Source of the DNA: Thalassospira lucentensis
GTDB lineage: Bacteria > Pseudomonadota > Alphaproteobacteria > Rhodospirillales > Thalassospiraceae
Assembly: GCF_001613805.1 (NCBI RefSeq)
Contig: NZ_LPVY01000022.1
Location: 1-64,000 of the forward strand
Reading direction: 5' to 3'
DNA length: 64,000 nucleotides
Shown here: one piece after another, positions 33,927-43,073 of the stretch
Position numbering within the stretch: position 1 is the first letter of the stretch
Layout: each line of letters starts with the position of its first letter
Made by a program: the position numbers and the translations under genes
Notes under the pieces: model-generated
Told to the model about the DNA's origin: nothing
Seen by the model: only the letters and a program-made list of their open reading frames with translations
Database searches by the model: none

Positions 33927-34823
33927 TTACCGGGGTGTGTCTTTTAGCTGGTCAAAAATCCACTGTGCAACCGGGCCAAGCGGCCTGTCCTGACGGTGGG
34001 CGACGACAATATCGAGGGTCGGCATGTGATCCAGTCCGTCCCAGCTTTCGGGATCGAGCAGGGCGAGGGTTCCGTTGCGGATATGGTCCGCGACCATATG
34101 TTCGGGCATGCCGCCCCAGCCAATCCCGCGTAAAATCATAGCAAGTTTGGTTTCAAGGTCATTGACCTTCCAGTAATTCAGGGCCTGAACGGCATGATTG
34201 CGTTGCAGGGTCGGGGTATCGCGCGCCGATGTGATGATCTGGGTGTGGGCGTGCATCGCATCGATATGGATTTTTCCCGGAAACCAGGCGAGCGGATGGT
34301 CCGGTCGTGCCACGGCGCACATTCTGACCTGCCCGCAGGCGGCCCGGGCATAGTCGGAGCCAAAGGGAATGAATTCCGGCAAAATCGCAAGATCGGACGC
34401 GCCGTTATCAAGGACTTCGGTTGTCTGGATCGTGACCGTCGACAGGCTTACGCGGACTGTCGGGAATTTCCGGGCGAGAACCGCAAGGACATCCATCAGC
34501 GGGGCGTTTGATGCAAACTGGCTGATTGTAATCGTGATCGAAGCTTCGAGCCCGTCAGCGATGCCTTTGGCGTGTTGGCGGTAGCTGGAAATATCCGCCA
34601 TGACCTTGCGCGCGTGGGGCAGCAGGGAATGTGCCGCCTTGGTCAGGGTCGGGCGATAGGCCGTCCGGTCAAACAGTTCCAGATTGGTCTGTTCTTCGAG
34701 TTTCTGGATCGTGTAGGTGACCGACGATTGTGTCCGGTTCAGATGCCGCGCGGTGGCGGCGAAGCTTCCGAGGTCGGCAATGGTGACGAAGACCCGCAAT
34801 TGATCAAGAGTGATGCCGGACAT
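33927..34823 (-). CDS. LysR-family regulator
   Basis: A 298-residue LysR regulator: helix-turn-helix in residues 1-60 (LDQLRVFVTIADLGSFAATA, LNRTQSSVTYTIQKLEE, FDRTAYRPTLT) and a periplasmic-binding-like effector domain in the rest. The effector cannot be inferred. It is divergent from an unknown membrane-protein gene 116 bases away, which may be its target. The intergenic stretch is AT-rich with AGAATTTTTTTTAT-type promoter sequence but no clear LysR box was fixed. Confidence 0.87.
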   Translation of the reverse strand: MSGITLDQLRVFVTIADLGSFAATARHLNRTQSSVTYTIQKLEEQTNLELFDRTAYRPTLTKAAHSLLPHARKVMADISSYRQHAKGIADGLEASITITISQFASNAPLMDVLAVLARKFPTVRVSLSTVTIQTTEVLDNGASDLAILPEFIPFGSDYARAACGQVRMCAVARPDHPLAWFPGKIHIDAMHAHTQIITSARDTPTLQRNHAVQALNYWKVNDLETKLAMILRGIGWGGMPEHMVADHIRNGTLALLDPESWDGLDHMPTLDIVVAHRQDRPLGPVAQWIFDQLKDTPR

Positions 34824-34939
34824 GAAGCTTCAACTTTTTTGAATGAGATGATCATAAATATAGAATTTTTTTTATGGTCTGGCACTCGTAAATTTTGTGC
34901 AGGAGCGAAATAGGGGAGGGGCACAAGGAGTGTAAGATC

Positions 34940-35569
34940 GTGCTGGGCGTTGATCCCCATGAATTTTTAGTGCCGTTGATACGGCAGTCCGTTTTGATGA
35001 TGCACCTGTTTGCGTTCGCATTTGCGTTTGTTCTGGTGGCGCGGGCAGACATTGCGATGCTGCGTGGTCAGTATCAGGAAGGCAGGTATGACCTCGGCAG
35101 GGATGCCGTTTACACGGCTTGGCTGTTGGGGCTGCTTTGGGTGTCCGGGGTCGCATTGATCGGGCTTGGTATCGGGTTTGATGTTGCTGCCATCACCGCG
35201 AACGGCAAGGTATTTGCCAAGGTTACGGTCGTCACTATCCTGACGATCAATGGCATTTTCCTTCACCTTTATGCTTTTCCGGTATTTGCCGACAAACAGG
35301 GAAAAGCGTCATCGGTCAGGCTTTTGATATGTACGATCCTTGGTGCGGTAAGTTCCGTGTCGTGGTTTTGTGCATCTGCGTTCGGGGCCGCGCGCGTGGT
35401 TGCGCCGTGGCTGGGTTACCAGCACTTCATGCTGTTTTATGGCATCAGTCTGGCGGCCGGGCTATTCGTTGCGATTTTGTTCGTAAGGCCGGTGTTGCGG
35501 CGTCAGCTTGAACGTCGGTCATCGGTTGTGCCGTCTGCCGGCTTTGTTGCAGGGGCGGTTGCCGAATAG
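34940..35569 (+). CDS. hypothetical membrane protein with five predicted helices
   Basis: A 209-residue protein that I do not recognise. Hydrophobic segments lie at about 12-34, 57-77, 92-112, 123-145 and 157-178, with a short charged loop ARADIAMLRGQYQEGRYD after the first. The GTG at 34940 is chosen because AAGGAG stands nine bases upstream; a TTG at 34895 also opens the frame but lacks such a site. It is alone on its strand, divergent from a LysR gene and followed by a good terminator. A transporter or copper-resistance-D-like role is only a guess. Confidence 0.7.
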   Translation: MLGVDPHEFLVPLIRQSVLMMHLFAFAFAFVLVARADIAMLRGQYQEGRYDLGRDAVYTAWLLGLLWVSGVALIGLGIGFDVAAITANGKVFAKVTVVTILTINGIFLHLYAFPVFADKQGKASSVRLLICTILGAVSSVSWFCASAFGAARVVAPWLGYQHFMLFYGISLAAGLFVAILFVRPVLRRQLERRSSVVPSAGFVAGAVAE

Positions 35570-35623
35570 CCGGAAACAGTCGGGATGCTCTCTGTTGGAT
35601 GCGGAATATAAGGATTTCAATCA

Positions 35624-35652
35624 CTACCCGGCCATGTGCCGGGTAGGTTTTC
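35624..35652 (+). terminator. rho-independent terminator
   Basis: CTACCCGGC and GCCGGGTAG form a perfect 9-base stem with loop CATGT, followed by GTTTTCC. It ends the membrane-protein transcript. Confidence 0.82.
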
Positions 35653-35805
35653 CTGCGACGTAATTGGCCGCCTTTGGGGCGGTATAAGCTTCTGAAGGGT
35701 TTGATTGCCTGCTTTGTTAGCACTTTGAAATCGTTGCTTGCATCATAGGCAAAATCATTATTTGATTAAGGTGAATTCCTGATTTGCCTGCCCAAAGGAG
35801 CCAGC

Positions 35806-37620
35806 ATGGATCGCGTTATTGGAACCTCGGGGCGTATTGCGTTCGCAAGTGCAATGCGCAATCTGCTTGCGGATGTGTATCCGGAACATGATCACGCCGA
35901 TCTGGTGCGCCGGGTGTTTGAAGTGCTGGACCTGCCGCTTGAGGGTGACGGGGCGGAGCCGTGCGAGGAATATCTGCGCAAATGGGATCAGCGCGATGCG
36001 TTTCTGATCACCTATGGCGACAGCATTTCGCGCGGTGGGCATCATGGTTTGCAAAGTCTTGGCGATTTTTATCGCACGTGGCTGAAGGATTGGCTGACGG
36101 GCATTCATATCCTGCCGTTTCACCCCTTTACATCCGATGATGGGTTTTCGGTAAGCGATTTCAGTAGCTTGCGACCGGAACTTGGCACATGGGATGATGT
36201 GAAGGCATTGTCCAAAGATGCCACCGTGATGGCCGATCTGGTGGCGAACCATATTTCGGCGTCCCACATCTGGTTTCAGCAGTTCCTTGCTGGCGACAAG
36301 CCCGGTGTCGATTACATCAAAACCGCCAGTCCCGATGATGATCTTTCCGATGTGGTGCGCCCGCGCAGCCATCCGTTGCTGAGCAAGGTCACGACATCGG
36401 ACGGGGAAAAGCATGTCTGGTGCACGTTCAGTTATGATCAGGTTGATCTGGATTACGGCAACCCGGATGTGTTTTTTGAAATCCTGAAGATCGTTCTGGA
36501 ATATCTTAAACACGGGGTGCGGGTGGTGCGGCTGGATGCCATCGGCTTTATCTGGAAGGTGGCCGGGACCAGTTCGATCAACCTGGATCAGACGCACAAG
36601 ATCATCAAGGCATTGCGGCTTGCCACGACGGCGGTGCATCCGGATGTGCTGTTTATTACCGAAACCAATCTGCCGCTGCTTGAAAACCTGTCCTATTTCG
36701 GCAATCAGGACGAGGCGCATCTGATTTACAATTTCAGCCTGCCGCCGGTGATCATTCATGCGCTGTTATCGGGGCGGAGTGATTGCATTCGCAAATGCAT
36801 CATGTCGATGCCACCAGCGCCGGCGGGCTGCACATTTTTCAATTTCACCGCCAGCCATGATGGCATTGGCCTGCGCCCGGCCGAAAACCTGATCCCGGAT
36901 GCGGAGATCGATGCCATGACCGACCATGCGCGCAAGATGGGCGGGCAGGTCAGTTACCGGTCGCTTAAAGGCGGCGGGCAGAAGGCCTATGAGCTGAATG
37001 TCACGCTGTTTAGCATGCTGGCCGAGAACTTTGCCGGGGATCGTACCTATGGGCTTGAGCGGTTTGTGATGAGCCAGGCGATTGCCATGTCGCTTGAGGG
37101 GGTTCCGGCGATTTATGTGCAGTCGATCTTTGCCACCGAAAACGATCAGGCGGGATATGAGGAAACCGGCATTCCGCGCAGACTAAACCGCAAAATCTGG
37201 CAGCTTGAGGAGGCGGAGGAACGGTTATCCGAAGAAGGCATCGCCAAGCGGGCATTTGGCCAGTTGCGCGCATTGATGTCGATCCGCATGGGGCAGCCGG
37301 CATTCCATCCCAATGCAACGCAATATACGCTTAATCTTGGGTCGGAATTGCTGGGCGTGTGGCGGCAAAGCCATCTGAATGATCAGAGCATTTTCTGTGT
37401 GTTCAACCTGACCGATCAGGTGCAGGACCTTGATCTTTCGAAGATCAACCTGATCATGACGGAGGGCTGGACCGATCTTCTGTCCCAGCAGGTGATCGAG
37501 GATTTCAACGGTATCCTTGCGCTGGCACCCTATCAGATCGTGTGGATTTCAAATATCGACGGACGCAATCGCATTGATAGCCGGTTGCTGCAACGCTATC
37601 GTGATGCGATGCCGGTCTGA
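35806..37620 (+). CDS. GH13_18 phosphorylase, probably glucosylglycerate phosphorylase
   Basis: The 604-residue enzyme belongs to glycoside hydrolase family 13 subfamily 18 (sucrose, sucrose-6-phosphate and glucosylglycerate phosphorylases). Seen: HILPFHPFTSDDGFSVSDFS (102-120), DLVANH (144-149), nucleophile Asp244 in VVRLDAIGFIWK, acid/base Glu286 in FITETN, and SHDGIGLRP (350-358). Glucosyl-3-phosphoglycerate synthase and phosphatase genes 3 kb away strongly favour glucosylglycerate as substrate: phosphorolysis would yield glucose-1-phosphate and glycerate. No signal peptide. The ATG follows AAAGGAG, and the gene has its own 236-base promoter region (35570-35805). The call on substrate is inference. 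Confidence 0.8.
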   Translation: MDRVIGTSGRIAFASAMRNLLADVYPEHDHADLVRRVFEVLDLPLEGDGAEPCEEYLRKWDQRDAFLITYGDSISRGGHHGLQSLGDFYRTWLKDWLTGIHILPFHPFTSDDGFSVSDFSSLRPELGTWDDVKALSKDATVMADLVANHISASHIWFQQFLAGDKPGVDYIKTASPDDDLSDVVRPRSHPLLSKVTTSDGEKHVWCTFSYDQVDLDYGNPDVFFEILKIVLEYLKHGVRVVRLDAIGFIWKVAGTSSINLDQTHKIIKALRLATTAVHPDVLFITETNLPLLENLSYFGNQDEAHLIYNFSLPPVIIHALLSGRSDCIRKCIMSMPPAPAGCTFFNFTASHDGIGLRPAENLIPDAEIDAMTDHARKMGGQVSYRSLKGGGQKAYELNVTLFSMLAENFAGDRTYGLERFVMSQAIAMSLEGVPAIYVQSIFATENDQAGYEETGIPRRLNRKIWQLEEAEERLSEEGIAKRAFGQLRALMSIRMGQPAFHPNATQYTLNLGSELLGVWRQSHLNDQSIFCVFNLTDQVQDLDLSKINLIMTEGWTDLLSQQVIEDFNGILALAPYQIVWISNIDGRNRIDSRLLQRYRDAMPV

Positions 37621-37756
37621 GGAAGGCTTTCGGCCCGGTTGCTACGTTGTAATACTTAAAATCAGAAAAGCCTGATGTTTGCGCCTTGCATTGGGTCGTG
37701 ATGCTTTCCTATGATTGATACAGAGTGAATGGACGTGTCGGGGAGCGTGTTGCGTG

Positions 37757-38227
37757 ATGGCCTATGCGCAGGAAATTCGGCTGGATGACTTGCCGGACGA
37801 TGTGGACGGGCATGTTTCGCAATTGCTTGCGCTTTGGCAGGATGCCTGTCGAGACGGGGATATTCCCGATCGGGGTGAATTAAGCTGCGAGGTTCTGTCG
37901 GCGTGGCGCGATGATATCGGCATTTATGAATATCAGCCTGATCGCAACGATTTCCTGATCCGTATTGATGCGCCGAACATGATTGCGGCCAGTGGCGAGA
38001 ATTATCAGGGGTCAACCCCGCGTCAGATTGATCTGGATTTCGGAACGGCGGTCTATCCGACCCTGTGCGAGGTGGTCAGAACCGGGCAGGCGCAAATTCA
38101 CATGATCGGGGTTGAGCGCATAGAGTGGGAAAACTGGCTGCGGTTGATGTTGCCGGTGCGAACCCGGTGCCGGAAGGGTGCGCCGGTCATTCAGGTTCTG
38201 GTAGTGCATTTTCTTTATAAGGTGTGA
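37757..38227 (+). CDS. PAS_5-family single-domain protein (copy A)
   Basis: A 156-residue protein made of one PAS_5-type fold, a family frequent in alphaproteobacteria with no attached output domain. Typical blocks: DDIGIYEYQPDRNDFLIRID, TPRQIDLDFG and WLRLMLPVRT. ATG 37757 gives a protein equal in length to the neighbour paralogue; an in-frame ATG at 37715 would add 14 residues without match. It and copy B (91 bases downstream) are a tandem pair. Possible role: sensing or scaffold in a signalling route; not known. Confidence 0.8.
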   Translation: MAYAQEIRLDDLPDDVDGHVSQLLALWQDACRDGDIPDRGELSCEVLSAWRDDIGIYEYQPDRNDFLIRIDAPNMIAASGENYQGSTPRQIDLDFGTAVYPTLCEVVRTGQAQIHMIGVERIEWENWLRLMLPVRTRCRKGAPVIQVLVVHFLYKV

Positions 38228-38317
38228 TACGGGCCGATTTTTCGGCCGGGACTTGTTATTTTACCTTGTATTCCCAATTTTACTAATATTGGGAGAGGCA
38301 GAAGGTCACACCGCAGA

Positions 38318-38809
38318 ATGGCCGAGACGACAGATTTCGAACTTGATGAATTACCCGAAAATATCGGACCGCATGTCACCGATCTGGTCAGGGTCTGGTA
38401 TGAGGCGCGCGCAGAGGATCCGGAGCAGATTGTCCCATCGCGCGACATTCTGACCGCAGAGCGATTGCGCCCGTGGATCGACGATATCACCATCTATGAA
38501 TATATGCCGTTAAAGGAAGATTTCGTTGTGCGGATTGATGCGCCGTCGATTGTGGCGTTGAACGGCGAAAGCTTTCAGCGTGCCAGCCCACGCGAGATCG
38601 ATATGAAATACGGGTCCTGCCTGACGGCGGCATTGTTCAATACCATGATGTGCGGGCAGCCGACATTTTACCATGTTACCCTTGCCGTGCGCGCCGATCA
38701 GCATTGGCTGCGCGTTCTTCTGCCGGTGCGCACGCGGAACCGGGATGGCTATCCTGTCGACCAGATACTTGGCATCCGGTTCGACTATGAATACCAGTAT
38801 GATATCTGA
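38318..38809 (+). CDS. PAS_5-family single-domain protein (copy B)
   Basis: The 163-residue paralogue of copy A, aligning over the full length: DDITIYEYMPLKEDFVVRID, SPREIDMKYG and WLRVLLPVRTRN match the same blocks in A. The pair looks like an old duplication, clearly diverged. Both follow the GH13_18 phosphorylase gene on the same strand. A hairpin (GGCCGA/TCGGCC with T loop) near 38231-38245 separates A from B. No catalytic motif is visible. Confidence 0.8.
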   Translation: MAETTDFELDELPENIGPHVTDLVRVWYEARAEDPEQIVPSRDILTAERLRPWIDDITIYEYMPLKEDFVVRIDAPSIVALNGESFQRASPREIDMKYGSCLTAALFNTMMCGQPTFYHVTLAVRADQHWLRVLLPVRTRNRDGYPVDQILGIRFDYEYQYDI

Positions 38810-38835
38810 CCTTTGCCGGTGTTGATGGCGATCAA

Positions 38836-39735
38836 TCATGCCATACGGCGATGTTCTTTCAGAAGGTCGATAAAGGCGCGCAAGGCCGCAGGGACGTGGC
38901 GATGCCCCGGATAATAAAGATGCAGGCCGGGGAAGGGTGGTGTCCAGTCTTCGAGGCAGGTGACGAGATGCCCGGTTTTGAGATGTTCGGCCACAGAATG
39001 TTCAATGACGTAACCCAGCATTTTTCCGGCAAGGACGGCCTCGGTGATCAGTTTTGAACTGCCGATGGTCAGCGGACCGTTGACGTCAATGCGCATCTGC
39101 TCACCCCGGCGTTCAAATTCCCATCGATAGATGCTGCCACCGGGCAATCGCAGCCTTGCACAGGCATGACTGGCGAGATCGGTCGGGGTTCTTGGCGCCG
39201 GATGGGATTTGAAATAGTCGGGTGTGCCAACAACGACAAAACGCTGTTCCGGCCCGACGGGGATGGCGATCATATCCTGGGGGACGTTTTCAAGCAGCCG
39301 GATACCGGCATCAAAGCCGTCGGCGACGATATCGATCAGCCGTCCTTCGGTGACGATGTCTATTTTAACGTCGGGATAGCGGGCGAGAAAATCATTGATG
39401 ATCGGCATCAGGGTCAGGGTTGCGGCGTCTTCGGATGTGTTGATGCGCAGTGTGCCAATCGGCTTGTCACGATAAAGATTAGCGGTTTCCATGGCCGCCG
39501 AAATATCTTGAAGGGCGGGGGTGATGCGATCAAGAAAGGCGGTTCCGGCATCGGTCAGCGCAACGCTTCGGGTCGTGCGGTTAAACAGCCGCACACCAAT
39601 GCGGGTTTCGAGCATCGAAATCGCATGGCTGAGCGCCGAGGGCGAAATCCCCAGTTCCTGAGCCGCGACCCGGAAGTTGCGATGCGCGGCGACGGCGGTA
39701 ACGCCATGAAGTTCCAGAAGGCTTGCGCGGTACAT
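38836..39735 (-). CDS. LysR-family regulator next to an SDR gene
   Basis: A 299-residue LysR protein of the DsdC/GcvA/PtxE-like branch: residues 1-62 carry [20 protein letters not shown] and [15 protein letters not shown], then a substrate-binding domain ([34 protein letters not shown]). Divergent by 99 bases from an SDR gene, the classical arrangement in which it activates the oxidoreductase. The gap is AT-rich with repeated GCAATA/TATCGCAATTATC sequence suitable for LysR binding. Confidence 0.88.
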   Translation of the reverse strand: MYRASLLELHGVTAVAAHRNFRVAAQELGISPSALSHAISMLETRIGVRLFNRTTRSVALTDAGTAFLDRITPALQDISAAMETANLYRDKPIGTLRINTSEDAATLTLMPIINDFLARYPDVKIDIVTEGRLIDIVADGFDAGIRLLENVPQDMIAIPVGPEQRFVVVGTPDYFKSHPAPRTPTDLASHACARLRLPGGSIYRWEFERRGEQMRIDVNGPLTIGSSKLITEAVLAGKMLGYVIEHSVAEHLKTGHLVTCLEDWTPPFPGLHLYYPGHRHVPAALRAFIDLLKEHRRMA

Positions 39736-39834
39736 TGTGCGAAATCCTGCATTAGTTCATGCAATAATATCGCAATTATCAGAATAATAAAGACTGTCTA
39801 CCTTTGGCCTATCGAATTGCCAAAGGAGAAAGCA

Positions 39835-40674
39835 ATGCCAAAGACGGTTTTGATTACCGGGACGTCATCAGGGGTCGGGTATGCATCCGTCGACCTGTTT
39901 GCCGAAGCAGGTTGGAACGTGATTGCGACCCTACGTGATCCGGACAAGGTGCCGGATTTCCGTCATGCCGATCAGGTGATGGTATTGCGGCTGGATGTCG
40001 AGGACATTTCATCAATCACGGCGGCGGTGGATGCGGGCATCGCGCGGTTTGGGCGCATTGATGCATTGGTCAACAATGCCGGTTTTGGCCAGTATGGTTT
40101 GTTCGAGGCCCTTGATCGTGACCGGATACAGCGCCAGTTTGATGTGAACGTGTTTGGCGTGATGGATGTAACACGTGCCATCTTGCCGCATTTCCGGGCG
40201 AAAGGTGGCGGGGTGATCGTGAATGTCAGTTCCGGTGCGGGGATTTTCGGATTGCCGATGATTTCGGCATATTGTGCGAGCAAGTTCGCGCTTGATGGCT
40301 TTACCGAAGCGCTATCCTATGAACTGGCATCCCAGAATATCATCGCCAAGCTGGTCATTCCGCATGGCGGGATTGATCAGACCCGTTTCCACGAGAGGTC
40401 TGCGGCAGACTTCGTTTCGGATGACCGGCTGAAAGACTATGATGCGTTTCTTGCCAGAACCCGTGCGATGTTCGGGAGAATGGCCGGTGGCCGATTGATG
40501 AGTGCAGGTTATGTTGCGGGGGGTGTCGTGCAGGCCGTAACCGATGACAGCCGCCAGCTACGGTATTTTGTTGGTGACGATGCGCGCGGTTTCATCAAGG
40601 CGCGCCAGCATAACAGCGACGAAGATTACATGGCCCATATGCGCGGTTTCTTTGAGGTCGACATGCAGGGTTAA
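39835..40674 (+). CDS. short-chain dehydrogenase/reductase
   Basis: The 279-residue SDR has TGTSSGVGYASV (cofactor loop), NNAGFGQYG, catalytic Ser in VNVSSGAGIFG, and YCASKFALDGF. The classical SDR core is complete; the C-terminal 60 residues are longer than average and end in a polar tail. The substrate is unknown; similar proteins beside LysR are annotated as oxidoreductases for aldehydes or steroids. AAAGGAGAA sits six bases before ATG 39835; the long upstream in-frame extension is antisense to the LysR gene and not coding. Confidence 0.87.
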   Translation: MPKTVLITGTSSGVGYASVDLFAEAGWNVIATLRDPDKVPDFRHADQVMVLRLDVEDISSITAAVDAGIARFGRIDALVNNAGFGQYGLFEALDRDRIQRQFDVNVFGVMDVTRAILPHFRAKGGGVIVNVSSGAGIFGLPMISAYCASKFALDGFTEALSYELASQNIIAKLVIPHGGIDQTRFHERSAADFVSDDRLKDYDAFLARTRAMFGRMAGGRLMSAGYVAGGVVQAVTDDSRQLRYFVGDDARGFIKARQHNSDEDYMAHMRGFFEVDMQG

Positions 40675-40691
40675 GGGACCATGGGCAAAGA

Positions 40692-40719
40692 AAAAGGGCA
40701 GCCTGGCGGCTGCCCTTTT
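40692..40719. terminator. bidirectional terminator between SDR and gpgS
   Basis: AAAAGGGCAGCC and GGCTGCCCTTTT form a perfect 12-base stem with loop TGGC, giving a T-run on both strands. It serves the two convergent genes. Confidence 0.9.
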
Positions 40720-40732
40720 GGTTTTTGGCGCA

Positions 40733-41965
40733 TCAGTTTTTGCCAATTCCGGCATCGTTCAGGTCGTCTTCGACAGCAGCCGATAGCTGTTCGAAGATAT
40801 CGTCCATGGCACTTTCAACGCGTTGCCAGCTTGGGATGAAGGGGCTTTCGAGCGGGTTATCAAGGTAATGCTGACCGGCACTCATGATGACTTCGGCCAG
40901 GACCTCGACACATTTTTCTTCTTCGTCGCGATTGATTTTAAGGCCGTTAAACAGCGCATCGGCCCGGTATTGTTCGATCAGGTCAAGGGCGGTGCGATAA
41001 TAGGTGGCCTTGAGCGTGCGGAAGGTTTCATGCGAGAAAACCGTGCCCTGGGTTGCGAGTTTGCGGAACAGGGATTTCGCGATGTCGCTTGCCATGCGTG
41101 ACAGGCCGTCATCCTTTTCGGCGGGGTCAAATTCGCGGTGTTTGTGATCATAGATATCGGCGATATCGACCTGCGCCAGACGGTGGACCGTATGGTTGCG
41201 ATACATTTCCGAGAGCATTGAAATTTCAAGCCCCCAGTCGGACGCAACCCGCAGGCCATAGGCAACGTCGGTGCGGATGGCCATTTCCCCCGAAAGCGAA
41301 TAGCGGAAGCAATCAAGGTAATTGAGAAATTCGGTTTTGCCGACGACCTGTTTAAGCGCACGGATCAGCGGGGTGACAAACAGGCGGCAGACCCGGCCCT
41401 TGAGCGTGCCATTGGCAACGCGGGCATAGTATCCCTTGGCGAAGGCGAAATTGAATGCCGGGTTGGCAATCGGATACATCAGGCGGGCGGGCAGATCGGG
41501 CTTGTAGGTTGCGATGTCGCAATCATGAATGCCGATGACCGAGCTTCGGCCCGATGCCAGTGTATAGCCAAGGCAATACCAGACATTGCGACCCTTGCCC
41601 GGTTCATAGCGGGCCAGATCATATTCGGCCAAACGATCATGGACGCTGCGCAGGCGCGGGCCATCGTTCCACAGGATCCGGACATGTTGCGGCAGGTCCT
41701 TGAAAAATTCTCGGGCATAGGCGTATTGCGTGGCATCGGCCCGGTCCAGCCCGACGACGATCTGATCGATATAGGTGGCCTGTTTCAATCCTTCGAGGAT
41801 CGTGGTCATGGCCGGGGTTTCAAGTTCGGAATAAAGGCAGGGCAGGATCAGGGTTTGCCGACGCTGGCGGGCGAAGGCGGTCATTTCATAAGCGAGTTCT
41901 TCGGGGTTGCGGTCGATGATGCGGTGCAGGGTCGTGATCGGCCCGCCCTGATGAAAATCAGCCAT
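40733..41965 (-). CDS. gpgS: glucosyl-3-phosphoglycerate synthase family glycosyltransferase
   Basis: A 410-residue GT-A glycosyltransferase of the GT81 kind, which joins glucose from a nucleotide sugar to 3-phosphoglycerate. Landmarks: LILPCLYSELETPAM, IVVGLDRAD, GKGRNVWYCLGYTLASG, the metal-binding IHDCDIATY (about residues 146-154), GRVCRLFVTPLIRAL and SLSGEMAIRTDVAYGL. The product would be glucosyl-3-phosphoglycerate, which the overlapping upstream gene product (phosphatase) could convert to the compatible solute glucosylglycerate. Start and partner gene overlap by 8 bases, consistent with coupling. A mannosyl donor cannot be excluded from sequence alone. Confidence 0.83.
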   Translation of the reverse strand: MADFHQGGPITTLHRIIDRNPEELAYEMTAFARQRRQTLILPCLYSELETPAMTTILEGLKQATYIDQIVVGLDRADATQYAYAREFFKDLPQHVRILWNDGPRLRSVHDRLAEYDLARYEPGKGRNVWYCLGYTLASGRSSVIGIHDCDIATYKPDLPARLMYPIANPAFNFAFAKGYYARVANGTLKGRVCRLFVTPLIRALKQVVGKTEFLNYLDCFRYSLSGEMAIRTDVAYGLRVASDWGLEISMLSEMYRNHTVHRLAQVDIADIYDHKHREFDPAEKDDGLSRMASDIAKSLFRKLATQGTVFSHETFRTLKATYYRTALDLIEQYRADALFNGLKINRDEEEKCVEVLAEVIMSAGQHYLDNPLESPFIPSWQRVESAMDDIFEQLSAAVEDDLNDAGIGKN

Positions 41966-42788
41966 GAAGTACCTCGCTTTTGTTATTGGTATTGGTCAAT
42001 TGATCGAGAAGGGCGTTGACGCCCGCGTTCCAGCCCGAAGGGCCGGGTTCCGGGGCGATGATCAGTTTCTGATCCTTTATCAATGCGGTTGTTACCGAAG
42101 CATGTTTTTGCGGTATCTGGATCGGGAAGTCGGCCGCGGCCAGCATGGTTGCGTCATTGGCGGAATCCCCCAGGGCGATTGTGCGCGGCGTTAAACCCGT
42201 TGAAGACAGAACGCCGTTTTGGCCCAATAGTTCCACCATGCGCGCCATTGCAGCCCCCTTGTCGGTCGGGCCGCAAAGGGTGTGGAAACGCCCGCCCTTG
42301 ACCAGTTTCAGGCCGAATGTTTCGGCAATGGTCCGGGCGGTGGCGACATCGGCATCATCGGGTTGCCAGATCAGCGGGTCGGAACAGAAACGATCCCCGG
42401 CGCGCGCGGCATCATCAATCGCAAGCCCGGTGGCATCAGCGATGATGTCGGGCGATGAGGTGCGGAAGCTTTGTACCGGAACCGCAACGGCCGCCCGGAT
42501 CGCACCACGGGCGGCATCGATGGTTTCGGTGGCAGGGCCGGGTTGTTCGGTCTGATCACCAAGGCGGATGACGCCGCCATTTTCGCCGATCAATCCATCA
42601 AACAGATGATCCTTGGCATTGATATGGGAAAGTTCGGCCAGGGTTTTTGACGAGATTGCGATAAGGGGAATGCCAAGCTTTTTTACGCGGGCAATCGCCG
42701 GGGCCGCCGGGGCCCAGGAATAGGTGTCATGATCAAGCAGGGTGCCGTCAAGATCGGTGAAGATTACGTAGTGACTGTGTTCTGTCAT
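41958..42788 (-). CDS. HAD-IIB phosphatase of the mannosyl/glucosyl-3-phosphoglycerate phosphatase family
   Basis: The 276-residue HAD-superfamily hydrolase carries motif I FTDLDGTLLD (nucleophile Asp), motif II region AISSKTLAEL, a C2-type cap (about 85-190) and motif IV IALGDSANDATML. The combination matches the MpgP/GpgP phosphatases that remove phosphate from mannosyl- or glucosyl-3-phosphoglycerate. It is the first gene of a two-gene operon with gpgS. The product pathway is glucosylglycerate, a solute made under salt stress or nitrogen limitation. A 270-base promoter region lies upstream; no operator was identified there. Confidence 0.83.
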   Translation of the reverse strand: MTEHSHYVIFTDLDGTLLDHDTYSWAPAAPAIARVKKLGIPLIAISSKTLAELSHINAKDHLFDGLIGENGGVIRLGDQTEQPGPATETIDAARGAIRAAVAVPVQSFRTSSPDIIADATGLAIDDAARAGDRFCSDPLIWQPDDADVATARTIAETFGLKLVKGGRFHTLCGPTDKGAAMARMVELLGQNGVLSSTGLTPRTIALGDSANDATMLAAADFPIQIPQKHASVTTALIKDQKLIIAPEPGPSGWNAGVNALLDQLTNTNNKSEVLHG

Positions 42789-43073
42789 CGTCCCGTTTGG
42801 TCGGTTTCAGAAGGCTTTTGACGGGGCCGGTGCAGTGACCGGAAGTTACCTTAGCATACAGGTCGGGGCAGGGCGACAGCCGAAAGATTAAATTTTATGC
42901 GATGTTTCATGTTGATGAAATTAAATGCATTTTAATTCGACGCTATAAAAACTGTGATTTCTATCGTTTAATGTCAGGCACGGCGTATCAACATAAACAA
43001 ATGCCGAAAAACAATAAAATCGACTTATCGGGGTGAGGCGGCATTCAATGCCGTAACCATGCAGGAGCAGGGC

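Noticed and set aside
35758..36759. Long reverse-strand open frame inside the phosphorylase gene
   Set aside because: It is fully antisense to a well-supported enzyme, its residues are Arg/His/Gln-rich and show no family pattern. Similar long antisense frames at 16297-17337, 19122-20879, 32347-33594 and 61201-62229 were rejected for the same reason.
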